Source: Posidonia oceanica
Lineage: Eukaryota > Streptophyta > Magnoliopsida > Alismatales > Posidoniaceae
NCBI GenBank assembly: GCA_037176725.1
Contig: JAZBRS010000011.1
Coordinates: 3,162,001-3,226,000, forward strand
Length of the DNA stretch: 64,000 nucleotides
Direction of reading: 5' to 3'
Below are positions 11,303 to 23,429 of this stretch, one piece after another. The translations under genes and the position numbers were made by a program. A model generated the notes under the pieces. That model was not told where the DNA came from, ran no database searches, and was given only the letters and a program-made list of their open reading frames with translations. Position 1 is the stretch's first letter, and every line of letters begins with the position of its first letter.

Positions 11303-13768
11303 ATGGCCCAGTCTGCCGGTGAGCTCCGCTTTTCTATTGACTCGGAGGGGTTTACCACTTGGGTCCCTCCGGATTTCACTTCCACTCGCTTTGTGTCCTT
11401 TGTGACACCAAGATTCCACCCTCAGGTGTCTAGGGCACCTTAGTTGGCTGAGGGGCATTGGCAGACCTGTGCCCCTCTGGGTCCGGTCACCGAGTCTATC
11501 TTGGTGACCACCTCTTGCGTTCCGGAGGCGCCTCTGACCCCTCTATCCTAGGGCTATGTCATTATTGACGCCCCTTCTGCTGCGGCGACCCTTGCCATAG
11601 GTTCCCAACCTCTTGAATCTGGTCCCTCGCCGGTCCTGCACTTCAGCGTTCCCACTAACGGGTCTCCTGAGCTACAGTATCAGCACCTGATGGAGACTGC
11701 CCATACACTGCAGGGCATGGCTCTATCAGTTCGTCCCCCTTGCATACCTGTTGCTCTTAAGGTTCCTCTGCAACCTGCTCCTTTCTACACTGCACTCCCG
11801 CCTAGACCATCGCCCCAACTACTCGCTGCTCCGGTGATAGGGGCACAGCTTCCGCCTCCTGCATCTGCACAGCACTATGCACTGCATGGAACACCATTCC
11901 CCGGTGATCAGTCCTTCGAGCTGGTTGGAGCACGGCCCCCCACAGGCCTGCTGTCCAGCACCACGCCCACACAGCAACTGTTGCTCCAGCATTCTGCACC
12001 TCCTATTGCACAACATATTATTTATCCATCCCCCTTGCATCAGGTTCAGGACCCAGCATACTTTCCTTCATACATCGCACTACTGCATGAATATGCCGGC
12101 CATCCCGTCACGCCACCAGGCGACGTGATGGTGCATCTAGAGGAGCACTTCGGTGCGACCCAGACGGCGTATGTGGTCCCTGCCCCTGCTGCCTCACCAT
12201 CTCCCTTGGCAGCAAATCTGGATCCCATCAATGACAGGATGGACGTTCTGGAGAAAGCACTACGTCTAGTGCAGGGCACGGACCACCAACCCTACCAATT
12301 CTGCGACCTCTGTCTCTTTCAAGAGGCCACACTCCCTTCGAAGTTTCGCATCCCGAAATTTGATAAATACAATGGTAGAGGCTGCCCTATTTCGCATCTG
12401 AAGGCATACTGCGGGGACCTTCCTCGGCTTCAGGCTGATGAAATGCTCCTTATCCGCCTGTTTCAGAAGAGTCTGATCGGCCCCGCGCTCAAGTGGTTCA
12501 TTTCCCTTGACATGGCCACGGTTTAGACTTGGACTGATCTTTCCCAGGCTTTCCTTGAGTAGTATTCGTTCAACCTCGACTTGATCCCCAGGAGGGAGGA
12601 TCTCGTCGCCATCCGGCAGAGGCCCTAAGAGCCATTTGGGGAGTATGTCGGTTGCTAGCGTTCCATAGCCGCCCAGATCAAAGATAAACCCTCCGAAGAG
12701 GATTCTATCGAGATGATCATCAAAGGGGCGCTGCTAGCGACTGGAACTCTACTTTGCATTCAGCACATCACTAGCTTTGCATCGCTGATTAGGGCTGGCA
12801 CCTGCTTTGAAAGCTCGCTGCGAAGTGGGCATTTCCTCGTGCTTTCTGCATTGGCTAGGCAGGCCAACACCTCCAGCAATCGCCGCAGCGGCAACAGCAG
12901 CAACAACAATAACAACTCCACTCCCGACTGCTCCGAGCAGCTCACCGAAGCAAATGCCGATCCTCCTGAAGAGCCTGTCTATGTTGAGAGTTAGCCAGAC
13001 CCTTTTCTACTAGAGCACGTACCTAATTATGCACCCATTGCACACACGGTCACCGTCGAGCCCGTGCATCACATCGCACGTGCTCGGCAAGGACTCCAAC
13101 CAAGGCAAAGACGACCTTGTCGGGCTGAGTGTGATTACACCCCTCTACCCGAACCACTGAGAGTCATCTTCCCTCAAGTTGAGTCGCTCTTGAGACTCCT
13201 GGCGGTCCGTCTGTCACCAAATCCCCCTCCATGGTGGTATGATACGAATCAGTTCTGCAGTTTCCATCGGGCCACTGAGCACTCGACGGACAACTGCCTC
13301 ACTCTTCGGGATGCCATTCAGTGCTTGATCGATCGCAGGATCATCAGCATTGACGAGCTGGAGCCTGCACTTGCACCTACACCTGTACTTGCACTTGCAC
13401 ACCCTAGTGTAGCCAACCCTTCCTCTTCCGAGCCTGCAGGCTTCGCAGATGCCAGAACCTCAAGGGTCTACCCCAGTCTTCTCTGAGTTCAGCTCTGCCC
13501 CGGTGGATCCCCCCAGTCCCATCGGCGCAACCTCCTTTTGCCTTCTTTCCCTGATCCGTCTGAGGGACGCTCGGATGAAGCGCCAGCGTCGACAGCAAGC
13601 CCAGTGGCAGCGCCATCCAGGTTAGCTCCTCCACCCACCTCAATAGCTCCAGTGCTCCCTGCACTGCCGTTAGCAGCTCCGGCAGCCCCAGTGCTCCCTG
13701 CACTGCCAACAGTGGACCTAGCTGACAACGTCAGCAGCGTAGGAATGGACTCATCACCTCCTTCATGA
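11303..13768 (+). pseudogene. gag: Element C gag, one frame with stops
   Basis: Reading from the ATG at 11303 stays in one frame to the stop at 13766-13768. In-frame stops at 11441, 11549, 12524, 12560 (CAG to TAG relative to B) and several later ones inactivate it. The N-terminal 330 residues are Pro/Ser/Ala-rich. The capsid-like core is near 12290-12800, with KFRIPKFDKYNGRGCP, HLKAYCGDL and LIRLFQKSL-GPALKWF. A Cys/His knuckle-like motif (CSFHRATEHSTDNC) is at about 13256. It ends in a Pro/Ala-rich tail with repeated PVLPALP. Gag forms the particle and packages RNA. No protease follows, unlike element B. Chosen start: MAQ, matching the MAQ start of B at 30915. Confidence 0.85.
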
Positions 13769-13940
13769 GGTTGCTGACAGGTAAGCCCCTCTTACCTCTC
13801 TTTTTATTTCTGCATTGTCTTTTCTTTTCCTCTTGTTTTGTTTTTGCGTTTTCTCGTCTTCTCGAAAAATCATAAAAAAAAAAAACATAAAAACAGCAAA
13901 ACCTAAAAGCATGCATTCTCTCCTTCTTCATGCATTCATG
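13769..13940 (+). other. Element C post-gag segment with possible splice donor
   Basis: GACAG|GTAAGC at about 13776-13786, right after the gag stop, fits a plant 5' splice donor. A T-rich and then A-rich low-complexity stretch follows. No gene seen. Confidence 0.35.
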
Positions 13941-14291
13941 CATCGGGCTGGCAGCCCTAACTACTCGGCGATAGGTTCGATAACCTATCACCATCGGGCT
14001 GATATCCCAAACTATTTGGTGACGGGTCTGTCAACTCATCATCGAGCTGGCAGCCCTAACTGCTCGGCGATCGGTCCGTTAACCTATCACTATCGGGCTG
14101 ATATCCTTAACTATTCGGCGATAGGTCCGTTAACTTATCATCATCGGGCCGACACCCCTAACTGCTCAGCGATAAGTCCGTCAACTTATCACTCGGGCTG
14201 ATACCCCTAACTATTCGGTGATAGGTCTGTTAACCTATCACTATCGGGCTGATAGCCCTAACTGTCCGACGATAGGTCCGTCAACTTATCA
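13941..14291 (+). repeat. Hairpin tandem array in element C (7 units of about 50 bp)
   Basis: Seven head-to-tail units begin with TCGGGCTG and end in CCTATCA or CTTATCA. Each has two inverted repeats. One is GGGCT-3 nt-AGCCC (perfect at 14246-14258, altered in some units). The other is a 7-bp stem such as GATAGGT-6 nt-ACCTATC (14220-14239) or GATAAGT-6 nt-ACTTATC (14171-14190). Stem arms change together between units. Related arrays lie at 21789-22860 and, in element B, at 48898-50370. Confidence 0.85.
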
Positions 14292-15086
14292 ACTGCACAT
14301 ATCAATCACTTTGCATGCATATCGACCATCTTGCACATATCTGTCAGCATGCATTGTCATTTACTGCATGTACATATCATTTCTTGCAACCCACAAAAGC
14401 ACAAAAAAATCAAGAAAACCAAAAGCACCAAAAATATCTTTCTTCGCCTTGCTGTCGGATTTCGCTTTTTATGTTTTCCTAAAACAAAAACCATAAAAAT
14501 ACAAAACCAATACAAAAACCCAAAAACATGTTTTCCCTCCCCTTTTCTAAAAAATACAAAACCCATAAACATTTGTATAATCAGAAACGCAGCCTTGGAC
14601 AAACAAGCAGCATCAAGCGGACGCTAAGCAGTGACAACCTCAGGCAGGTCTCTCCCAATCAGTGCCATCCCTTGCATGTGACTATAGAGTGAGACTGAGA
14701 GCAGAATAGAACATCTCGCCGAGCTTAAAAACTCCCAAAAGTGAGATCCACCTTATCAAGAGAGTCCATCGACACGGAGAGGATCAAAGCAGAGTAGAAC
14801 ATAGCTAGAGGCTGCCTATACAGTAGAGGCTGATGGTGTACGCCGATCAGCCGAACTCTCAACGCCTCATCTGCGACCGCTACCCCAAGAGGGTGAAGAC
14901 ATGCAAATCCAAAAGAATAGAGATCATGTGAGCAAAAGAATATGATAACATGATATGCATGCTGAGCACAAAAGAATCATGAGGAAAGAAGTTGAAGAAA
15001 GAAGGCGCTCATGAGAGGAGTGACTCGGACGAGCATCGGAGCCCCCTCAGCTATCAACTTCAAGCACCGCAATGTCAACTGCACGG
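14292..15086 (+). other. Element C noncoding segment before insertion D
   Basis: A/T-rich stretch with CATAT and A-runs to about 14580, then unique-looking sequence to the D insertion. No ORF of substance and no similarity to the pol or the DUF7745-like ORF of A and B. Confidence 0.5.
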
Positions 15087-15091
15087 GATAC
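15087..15091. repeat. Left target-site duplication of solo LTR D (GATAC)
   Basis: GATAC at 15087-15091 is repeated exactly at 21136-21140, just after the LTR end. Confidence 0.93.
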
Positions 15092-18000
15092 TGTTGACAC
15101 CCCATCTTGACAGGCTCGGATCATTTGGGACCTTCTGGTGATTGCTGGATCTAAACCTAGGTCAAAACAACCCCCAACCCTCTTCATCTCACCCTTCAAA
15201 ACAAGCCTAACTTGACCTAAGCCTACACCCTCTTCCCAAGCCCAAAACCTGCCCAAAAACCATAGGAAAATCCATCAACCCCTGCTTAGCAAACCTACCC
15301 AAACACTTAAAAACTTTCAGTCCAAAACCATTCCCAAAAATCCTAGAAAACTTAGGTGAAACCACCCTTTTTCTACACCTTAAAATCCTTCCAAAACTTG
15401 CTCAAAACCAGACCAAAGCCCTAGAACCAACACTAGAAATCCTAGGCTACACACTCCCCAATTTTCACCCCATTTCAAAACCTTTAAGCCTTCCTTTTAC
15501 CTAAATTATCCTTTTCTCTCTCCTGGATTATCCTTTTCTCTCTCCTCTCTCTCTCCTGATTATCCTCCTTCTTTTCATCCCCTTCTCTCTCTTTTTCTTG
15601 CCTGGCTGTGGGCCCCCTTTGTGCTTCTATCTCTTCTCTATCTTATTTCTATTTTTACCATATTTTTAGCATTTCCCCTGACTTTTAAAAAATTATTCTC
15701 CTCCAACTCATCTCTTTCCCCTTTATTCCTCCTTTTTCCCTTTTCTTCTTCCTTCTCTTTTCCTTTTTCCTTCTTTTGCTAAAATCCATAAAAAACCCTT
15801 AAAAATCTCTAAAACTCTAAAACAAAAGGGAAACAAACCAGAACCCTAAGAAAAATAATTAAAAATACTAAACAAACAATTAAGAACCTAAACCCAACTA
15901 AATCTAGTTAAAATGGAAAACCAAGGAATGTAACCTAAAAGATACAAAATAACCAAAAGAAAATGCTGTAAAATCAAGGAAAAAACTAAAATATAATCAA
16001 AACCAACCAAAAATGAAAACCCTATCAAAATAATCTAAGAACAAACCCTAAGAAGAAGTAAAACAATTAAAAACACTAAGACAAATAATTAATGAAAAAA
16101 ACTTAACTTAACAAACCTAAGAAGAACAACTTAAGAACTTAATTAAAAAGAAAATGAGAAACAAATTAAAAAGATTTAAAAACACTTAATCCATCAAGAA
16201 GAAACTTAACCAAAAAACATCAAGAAAACTTAACAAATAAAAATCAAAAGTATAATTTAAAGAAGACTTAAGAAGAATCCTAAAAAGACTAAAATCAAAA
16301 CCCAAAACTCACTCTAATTAATCTAAAAATAAATCTTAAAAAATCCTAATTAACATCCCAAGTACTTAACAAGAAAAGCATAATTAAAAAATAACTTAAA
16401 AGGCTTAACAAACACTTAATCAAAATGGAAAACAAATTAAAAACAAAGAAAACCCTTAAAAACCTAATCAAACCCAAAACCCCTCTAAAACCAGAATTAA
16501 TCAACTAAAAATAGTCATTAAAAATTTAATCAAGATCCTAACTCACAACACAATCATTCTAATATTTTTACTTATTTTTATTTTATTTTTACCTAATTTA
16601 TTTCTCCTCTTTTTTTCCTCTCTTTCTCTCTTTCTTCCTATTCTTTTTTTTTCTTTTCTGCTGGGCCCAATCCAGCCCGTCCACCCCTTCCTTCTTCTTT
16701 TTTTCTTTTTTATTTTCTGGTTCGCGGCCCGGCCCACTTCCCTCCTTCTTCCTCTTCCTTCTTCTTCCTCAGCTTCTTCCTTCTCCTCCCGCGAAGCTGC
16801 ACAGGACTCCCACTTCTTTTTCAAATTCAAGCTTTCCCCCTCCATTCAATCCAGCAACAGCTCGCCGCTCCTCTCTCTTCTCTCAGCACCTTTTCCGAGA
16901 GGCAGTTACTGCCTGTCGTCTCGCCGGCATCCTCTCATCTCAGCTGCAGTACTCGCGCCGGAGGGATTCAAAAATCTTCAGCGCGCCCGGCAGCTTCGTG
17001 CGTCCTGATAAAGCCAGCCCTTCAGCCCCTCCTCCAATGCCCTTTTGCCATCCGAGAGAGAGAACCAGAGATTCAGAGAGAATTCCCAAGCAAACTTCTC
17101 CTTCTTCTCCCTCTGAATTCAGCAGCCTTCCCCCTTCTTTTTCCTCAGAAACCAAGCCCCTTCCAAGCCATCATTTCTCTTCCATTTCATCCCCCAAATT
17201 CACCCAGCGCATCAGTACCTTTCCCCCTCCACTTCCCAGCCTTTCCACCTCAGAACCACCCCCAGTTCACCTGAAAATCCACCACAGAACCCATCACCTC
17301 TCATTTCAGAATTGCCTTCGCCACAGACCGTCCAATCTTTCCAAATCTTCCTAAGATACTCGCCTGAACTCCACCTCCCCAAGGCACCCGACCTTCAGCC
17401 CAGCAACCCACCACCGCACCTACCCGCCACTTCAAACACCTGCAATCCCCTCTGACCAGAAAATCGACCGGCTTGCAAACTCCACCCACAGCCTCCCAAA
17501 ACCCAATTCAATCACCCAGAATCGTTCACCAGACCTCCAGCAGTCTACTAGAGGGTCCTATCCGGCCTGAGGAGCAGCGGACTCTCCCCCCGGTCTCTGG
17601 CTGCCTCTGTGAACCCACAATCAGCCGAGTCTTCCTCCGGTCTTCGCAGCAGCCGTCTAACCATCCGGGAAGCACCGGAAGGCTCCGTGGAGGCGATCCC
17701 AATCCTCGCGAGCAGCAGACGGTGCCCACAGCGGCCAGACGAGCTCCACCGGCGACCTCGGAAACCGCCTGCATCGGAAGGACTTCCCAGCCACGGAAAC
17801 AGGTAAAATCTTATCCCTTTAGCTTAATCTTCCTTCCTTCTTGCTTTTCCGCCCCTTAGACTAGGGTTCCCTTCGCTCCTGCGCCGGGTCAACGCTGGTC
17901 AGAGTCGTCTTCTCCGGCGAGCCTCACCGTGCGTCCCTCCGCTCCGGTCAGCAGAACGCCGTTCCAGCAGCACCCTCCGGTCCGCACGAGTCTCAGGAAC

Positions 18001-21000
18001 ACGCTCCGGCCTTCAGATCGCCGCGTCGTTGCGCCGATCGCCCGAGGTGCACTTCTGAAGCTCTGCAGACCTCCAGTGGCCTCTCCGGCTCGCTCCAGCC
18101 CGCGTCGAGCTCCGTCGAGCGTCGTCCGACCTCCGTCAGGACCTGGAGATGCCTCCCCGCCGGTCTGCGCAGCCCCAGCATCCCTGTGCCGGCGTTCATG
18201 GACGCTGGCAGCTTGCTACTACAGTGTCCATGGCCGTCGGCCATGCATTGTTCCTTTATTTTCCAGATATCTAAGTTTTTCGTTAAATATTGCATTTCTA
18301 GTCTGAGTTCTTGTTATTTTGCATTCCAGTCCTTTATTTGATTTAATCTGCTGATTTCTGAACTGAAACTATATTAAATTGCATGAAATGTCTGTAGTTC
18401 TCCTTATTTGCTTTCTGGTCCTTTTACTGTGCTGTTCTTCAGTAATAAGTTAGACTCTGGCCCTCCAGTTTTTGATTTTTGCACTTAAGTCCTGCAGTAG
18501 TTTAATTTAATTCAATGTATGAATTTTGCCATATGAAATTGCATTCCAAGTCCCTTTTGTTTTCTGCTTTTGTCTTCTGGTCCTCTATCCTGTAGTACTT
18601 AGGTTTTATTTTTCATTTTTGCTTGTTGCATTGCATTTTTCCCCCTCTGTTTTCTGATTTTTGCATGTAGGTCCTTTCTAATGCACAGTAGCCATTTTAA
18701 ATGCATATTTAGCTTATTAAATTGTATTTTTGACCTTTCATATTTTAAAAATTGCATGTTAGTCCTCTGTCTGCCCCCTTTATGCATATTTTGCTTCAAA
18801 AATTGCATTTTTGACCCTACATGTTTGAAAAATTGCACATAGGTCCTTTGCATGCTTATAAAAATCATTTAAATGCATATTTTGCTTCAAAAATCGCATT
18901 TTAGGCCCCACATGTTTGAAAAATTGCATGTAGGTCCCCCATTTGCATTCCCAGACTACCTAGGACCCTGTTTTTCTTGGAAAATTGCATTTCAGACCCT
19001 AATGATTTCAAAATTACATCTTCAACTTGCCACATGTTTTCAAAGCTTGTCCTGATGCATACCCCTTTTGGAAAATTGCATTTTAAAACCCTGCCCTTTG
19101 TAAAATTGCATACAGACCCTCCTTTTTTCAAAATCCTTGCATGAAAGCCCCAAACTTTTCAAAGCTTTTGCATTTAGACCCCTATCTTTTCAAAAATTGC
19201 ATTTGAACCCCCAATTTTCTGAAAAATCCCTCCTGAGTCTTTTCTTGCTTTCTGCATGCATTTGCATTCATGCATTCTAGCTTTTTGGCATCCTCTGCAC
19301 ACACTCAAGTACCATTAGCTCCCATTCACGAGGGAGGACCTGTTTGCACACCCCTAGGACCTCCTGAACACTTAGATCTGTTCTTCTCCCCTATTTTGGC
19401 CCCTCTGCCTTGAAGCTGCGATATCTTCCAATCCGGCCGTTGGATCTTCTCAAATAAGCTACCCAGACGACCCCGGCGGAGTGCTCTTCAGCATGGTCCA
19501 AGCAGATTTTAGATCAGGCTCCTGATTTTCCAGGTACGTCCTCCTGAACCCCTGCACAGCATTCATTTGCATACCAGTTGCATTGCATGCATCGTTTTCG
19601 CTTTTTGTTTCCTCGAGCATGTAGAATAGAACTTCCTCTTCTTATCTGTCAACCCCGTTCCTCGTTTCGCGTATTCCCAAGTGTTCCGTGTTGCGTTTCC
19701 CCTGGATTCACCACTTATTGCGACTTTCTTCCCCCATTTCCTCGATCCGATCGCACCGCGAGCTTTGGGCAGCGTGCGAGACACATCGTGGAGCGGTTTA
19801 GTGGGAAACAGTCGCAAAGCAGTGGTAATCCCTCCACTTGCTTGTTCTCCCCTTTGTAGGTCTTCACACCTACTCTGCGTGGCCCTTAAACAGTGTCTGT
19901 TCTCACACACACATTGTTTGCCTCCCCTTTCGCTTCTCTTTTCCTCTTTCCTTGCATTTGCGTCTGCATGGTTTTGCCGAGGTTTTATTCCGTCTTTTGG
20001 CACCGTTCCGCGTGCCCGCTTTGTCTTTGGCACCGTTTTGCGTGCCCGCTTCGCTTTTGGCACCGTTTTGCGTACCCGCTTCGCTTTTGACACCGTTTCG
20101 CGTGCCCGCTTTGTCTTTGGCACCGTTCTGCGTGCCCGCTTTGTTTTTGGCACCGTTTTGCGTACCCGCTTCGCTTTTGGCACCATTTTGCGTGCCCGCT
20201 TCGCTTTTGGCACCGTTTCGCGTGCCCGCTTTGTTTTTGGCACCGTTTTGCGTGCCCGCTTCGCTTTTGGCACCGTTTTGCGTGCCCGCTTCGCTCTTGG
20301 CACCGTTTTGCGTGCCTGCTTCGCTTTTGGCACCGTTTTGCGTGCCTGCTCTGTTTTTTGGCACCGTTTTGCATGTCCACTTCGTTTTTGGCACCGTTTT
20401 GCGTGCCCGCTTCGTTTTTGGCACCGTTTCGCGTGCCCGCTTTGTCTTTGGCGCCGTTTTGCATGCCGCTCTCGTTTCTTGCATTGTTTCGCGTGTTTTA
20501 CGCCGTTTTCTCTTGCATGTCGCTTGCATTGCTTGGTTTTACCATTGTTTTGCCTTTTCCGCTTGCATTTGCATTTAGGGCAGTGATGCTTACTGCCTGG
20601 AGTTCTCACGAGCCCGGTTTCGCCCGGTTCGGAACACAGACAGCGCCGCTGAGCACTTAGACGGCACGTTTACTTTCTTGCATTGCATTCCACCACTTAG
20701 AGCACACCTATGAGCATTCGTTCTGGCATTCATTGGCATTTAGGCATTCTGATCTGCATTTCCCTGCGTATGCAAGCGTAAGCCTAGAAAGACCGATTCT
20801 CGGGCGTGTCGGGGGTGCCTAACACCTTCCCCGCGCGTAACAGGAGTCCTTGCCCAGTCTTTTGGTCCGCAATGACCATATCGCCCTTATCCTAGGCATG
20901 AGTCATCTCATTTGCATGTATTTGCATTTGTTTTCCTTTGCATTGCTTTGCTTGGTCTTGCGTGTTAATTCACGCATTTCCCCCGGTTTTCCTTGTCTCC

Positions 21001-21135
21001 CGATAATAGACATGGTGGCGACTCTGATTTGTCTTATCTTCTTCTTTTCTTCCTTTTTAAGTGTTTTCGAGTTGAGCCCTCCTCCTCGGACCATCGCCGC
21101 TAATAGTAAGCCTGATTCTGATTGGGATTACTACA
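15092..21135 (+). mobile_element. D: solo LTR of a Tat/Ogre-like element (6044 bp)
   Basis: Starts TGTTGACACCCC, ends GATTACTACA, flanked by GATAC on both sides, with no internal region, so it is a solo LTR left by LTR-LTR recombination. Layout: A/C-rich start; CT-rich tract 15500-15770; very A-rich tract 15780-16540; pyrimidine tract 16560-16800; GC-rich island 16850-18250; T-rich part with many TTGCAT...AGGTCC-like motifs 18300-19250; conserved block 19411-19550; CGAGCTTTGGGCAGCGTGCGA block at about 19759; 30-bp tandem repeats 19999-20500; and the GGGGGTGCCTAACACCTTCC block at about 20811. E is the same family in reverse orientation. ORFs in the GC island look like chance products of proline-rich composition. 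Confidence 0.95.
19999..20500 (+). repeat. 30-bp tandem repeats in LTR D
   Basis: About 16 copies of a unit around TTTTGGCACCGTTTTGCGTG followed by CCCGCTTCGC. Spacing is exactly 30 bp over most of the array (19999, 20029, 20059, 20089 ...). As 30 is divisible by three and the unit lacks stops, several frames stay open on both strands (for example 19681-20586 plus and 19563-20609 minus), giving decapeptide repeats. I regard these as by-products, not genes. Confidence 0.88.
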
Positions 21136-21140
21136 GATAC
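21136..21140. repeat. Right target-site duplication of solo LTR D (GATAC)
   Basis: Exact copy of 15087-15091. Confidence 0.93.
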
Positions 21141-21788
21141 CTTATTAAGAGGACCTGACCCGACCCTCCAAGCGCAGCAGCACGCTCCAATCCCCAGTGC
21201 AGACAACAATTACCTCCCTAGCAGGCTAGATGCAACTCTAGTCACTCATGAGGGGAAAAGAAATATCAACCCGAGAGTGTCAAAAGCGGTAGTCGGTCCC
21301 CGAGGAATTGAGATGAAGGCTATGAAGCTACATCCAATGCTTCTACTACCCACAGACAACCAAAGGCTATACTCTACAAAGCTAAAACCTCATCCCGAAC
21401 CAAGAGTGAAAAGAGAGCCACCGACCACAACTCGGCATGGCGTTGCTCGAGGATCGAGATCTCCTGAGTCAGAAACTGCAGAAGCATCCTCTTAGCACAA
21501 CTACTTTAAGTCCAAAGCCACCAAAAAATGCACGCTGTAAAATATTTTTATCTTCTCTTCTCCTTGCTTTCGAAAACCAGAGTCAAGGATGAGCACTTTT
21601 GCCTGCCTCACTCAGAGACTTCGCGCTTTTTCAAAATTTTGCCGCCCACCGCGTTGGGTAGGTCCTTGATGACTGGCGTGTCCCTCGTTTGTCACCCTGT
21701 GACGCCACGAAGCATGCCCGTACTGAGGCCATTGCACACCCACCACGATGGGTTCCTGTCTTCTCTCTGTATTATTCTGCATTCCTTG
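21141..21788 (+). other. Element C noncoding segment after insertion D
   Basis: Continues element C sequence from 15086. A short open frame at 21277-21495 has no recognisable motif. No RT, integrase or DUF7745-like remnant seen. Confidence 0.5.
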
Positions 21789-22310
21789 CATTCGGGCTGG
21801 CAGTCCTAACTACTCGGCGATGGGTCTGTCAATCTATCATTTTGTCATTTTGCATCCGGACTGGCAGCCCTAACTACTCGGCGATAAGTCCGACAACTTA
21901 TCATCCGGGCTGATATCCCTAACTATTCGGCGATAGGTCCGTCAACTTATCATCCATCATTCATCCATCCATCTTCGCCTTTCGATGCCACGGGCGCTTA
22001 GGCTGTTCCCTGGTATCATCCCTGATACTAGGGGCATCTTTTTTGCTGCCTTGTGGTATCGTCCCCTTCATCTCATCGGACTGATACCCCTAACTATTCG
22101 GCGATAGGTCCGTTAACCTATCATCATCGGGCTGGTAGCCCTAACTGCTCGGCGATAGGTCGGTTAACTTATCATCTTGCATTCGCATCATCCCATTGCA
22201 TTCCCCACCAGCATTGCACATCGCACGGTGATCCCTTACATCTATTCCACTACATCGGGCTGGTAGCCCTAACTACTCGGCTGACAGACCCGTTAGTGTT
22301 GTCTCCACCT
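21789..22310 (+). repeat. Dispersed hairpin units in element C
   Basis: Units of the same type as 13941-14291 occur near 21789-21840, 21857-21902, 21904-21952, 22075-22125, 22125-22172 and, degenerate, at 22254-22300. They are separated by CATC-rich spacers and by a longer palindrome at 21984-22034. Stem forms include GATAAGT-6-ACTTATC-like and GATAGGT-6-ACCTATC. Confidence 0.75.
21984..22034 (+). repeat. Palindrome module, copy 1 (element C)
   Basis: CCCTGGTATC - ATCCCT - GATACTAGGG forms a long stem with a short loop and one altered pair, preceded by GATGCC and followed by GGCATC, then a T run. Matches 22320-22374 and 49005-49062. Confidence 0.7.
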
Positions 22311-22319
22311 TGCATTTTG

Positions 22320-22374
22320 ATGCCATGGACGCTTCGGCTGTCCCCTGGTATCGTTCACCGATACCAAGGGCATC
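22320..22374 (+). repeat. Palindrome module, copy 2 (element C)
   Basis: GATGCC...CCCCTGGTATCG - TTCAC - CGATACCAAGGGCATC. The stem keeps GGTATCG/CGATACC; one pair in the outer stem is altered. Followed by a T-rich run and GCTGCCCCATGGTATC, like the other copies. Confidence 0.7.
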
Positions 22375-22609
22375 TTTGTTTGCTGCCCCATGGTATCCCA
22401 TTTCCATCTGTATCGGGCTGACATCCCCAATTGTTATGGGAGCGTCTGCGGACCTCTGCCACACCTTCGGGTATGGTATTCCCGTTGCATTCGTGGTTAC
22501 AAGTCCTCTCACTTGTCACCACCTCTCTTGCCTGACAGACTCGCTGGCCTGTCAATGCCTTCGATACCAAGTGCATTTGGCAGCCCCTTGGTATCATCTC
22601 ACCCCCATT

Positions 22610-22857
22610 CGAGCTGATAGCCCTAACTATCCGGTGATGAGTCCGTTAACTCCTCGCGGGCTGATAACCCTAACTATCTGATGATGAGTCCGTTAACTCC
22701 TCATCAGGGCTAATAGCCCCAACTATCCGGTAATTAGTCCGTCAACTCCTCAGAGGGCCGATACCCCCTAACTATCCAATGATGAGTCCATCAACTCCTC
22801 AGAGGGCCGATACTCCCTAACTATCCGGCGATAGGTCCGTTAACCTATCACCCTTTA
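22610..22857 (+). repeat. Hairpin tandem array in element C, second cluster
   Basis: Five units of about 50 bp with a GGGCTGATA / GGGCCGATA start and stems such as GATGAGT-6-ACTC and, in the last unit, GATAGGT-6-ACCTATC. The cluster ends about 27 bp before the insertion point of element B. Confidence 0.78.
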
Positions 22858-22883
22858 TTCGTAGTGTAATAGCATTATGTTGC

Positions 22884-22888
22884 ATAGC
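22884..22888. repeat. Left target-site duplication of element B (ATAGC)
   Basis: ATAGC just before the 5' LTR is repeated at 57446-57450 just after the 3' LTR. Confidence 0.93.
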
Positions 22889-23429
22889 TGTAGACACCCC
22901 ATTTTAACCAAGGGGTCCCAGCACTGGGAGCACTCTGGGAGCCCTCTGGAAGCACTCTGGAACTGGTTCGGAAGTCTGGTAGCTCACCCTCCTTCAACCC
23001 TAAATCTTCTCCCATTCCAAAACCATTATCATTCCCTGAAACCAATCCTTCAAACCAAACCCAAACCCTCCTTAGACCCTAAATCTTGAACCTTCCAAAA
23101 ATCTCTTTTAAAACCCTAGAAAAACCTAGGTTAAACCCTAGGTCAAACCCCAGGAGCCCTAGGACACACACATGCAAAACCCACCTCCAAACCCAAGCCT
23201 TTCACCTTCTTTCTCTCCTGTTTATCCTTTTCTCTCTCCTGATTATCCTCCTTCTTTTCCTCTCCCTTTTTCCTCTTTTCTTGCTCCCCAATGGGCCCAC
23301 CTTATGCTCCTCTCCTCCCTCCTTTTTATCCTTATTTTATCTTATTTTTATCTTATCCCACGTTTATTCCATCTTTAAACTCTTTTCCTCCCTTCTTCTC
23401 CACCTTTATTTCCTTCTTCCTTTCTTTCT

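Noticed and set aside
16998..18306. Proline/serine-rich ORFs in the GC island of LTR D as host exons
   Set aside because: The same island exists in LTRs of B, E and F with no conserved protein; composition explains the open frames.
19563..20609. 348-codon minus-strand ORF of Lys/Arg/Gln repeats
   Set aside because: Reverse of the 30-bp LTR repeat; the open frame follows from repeat length divisible by three.
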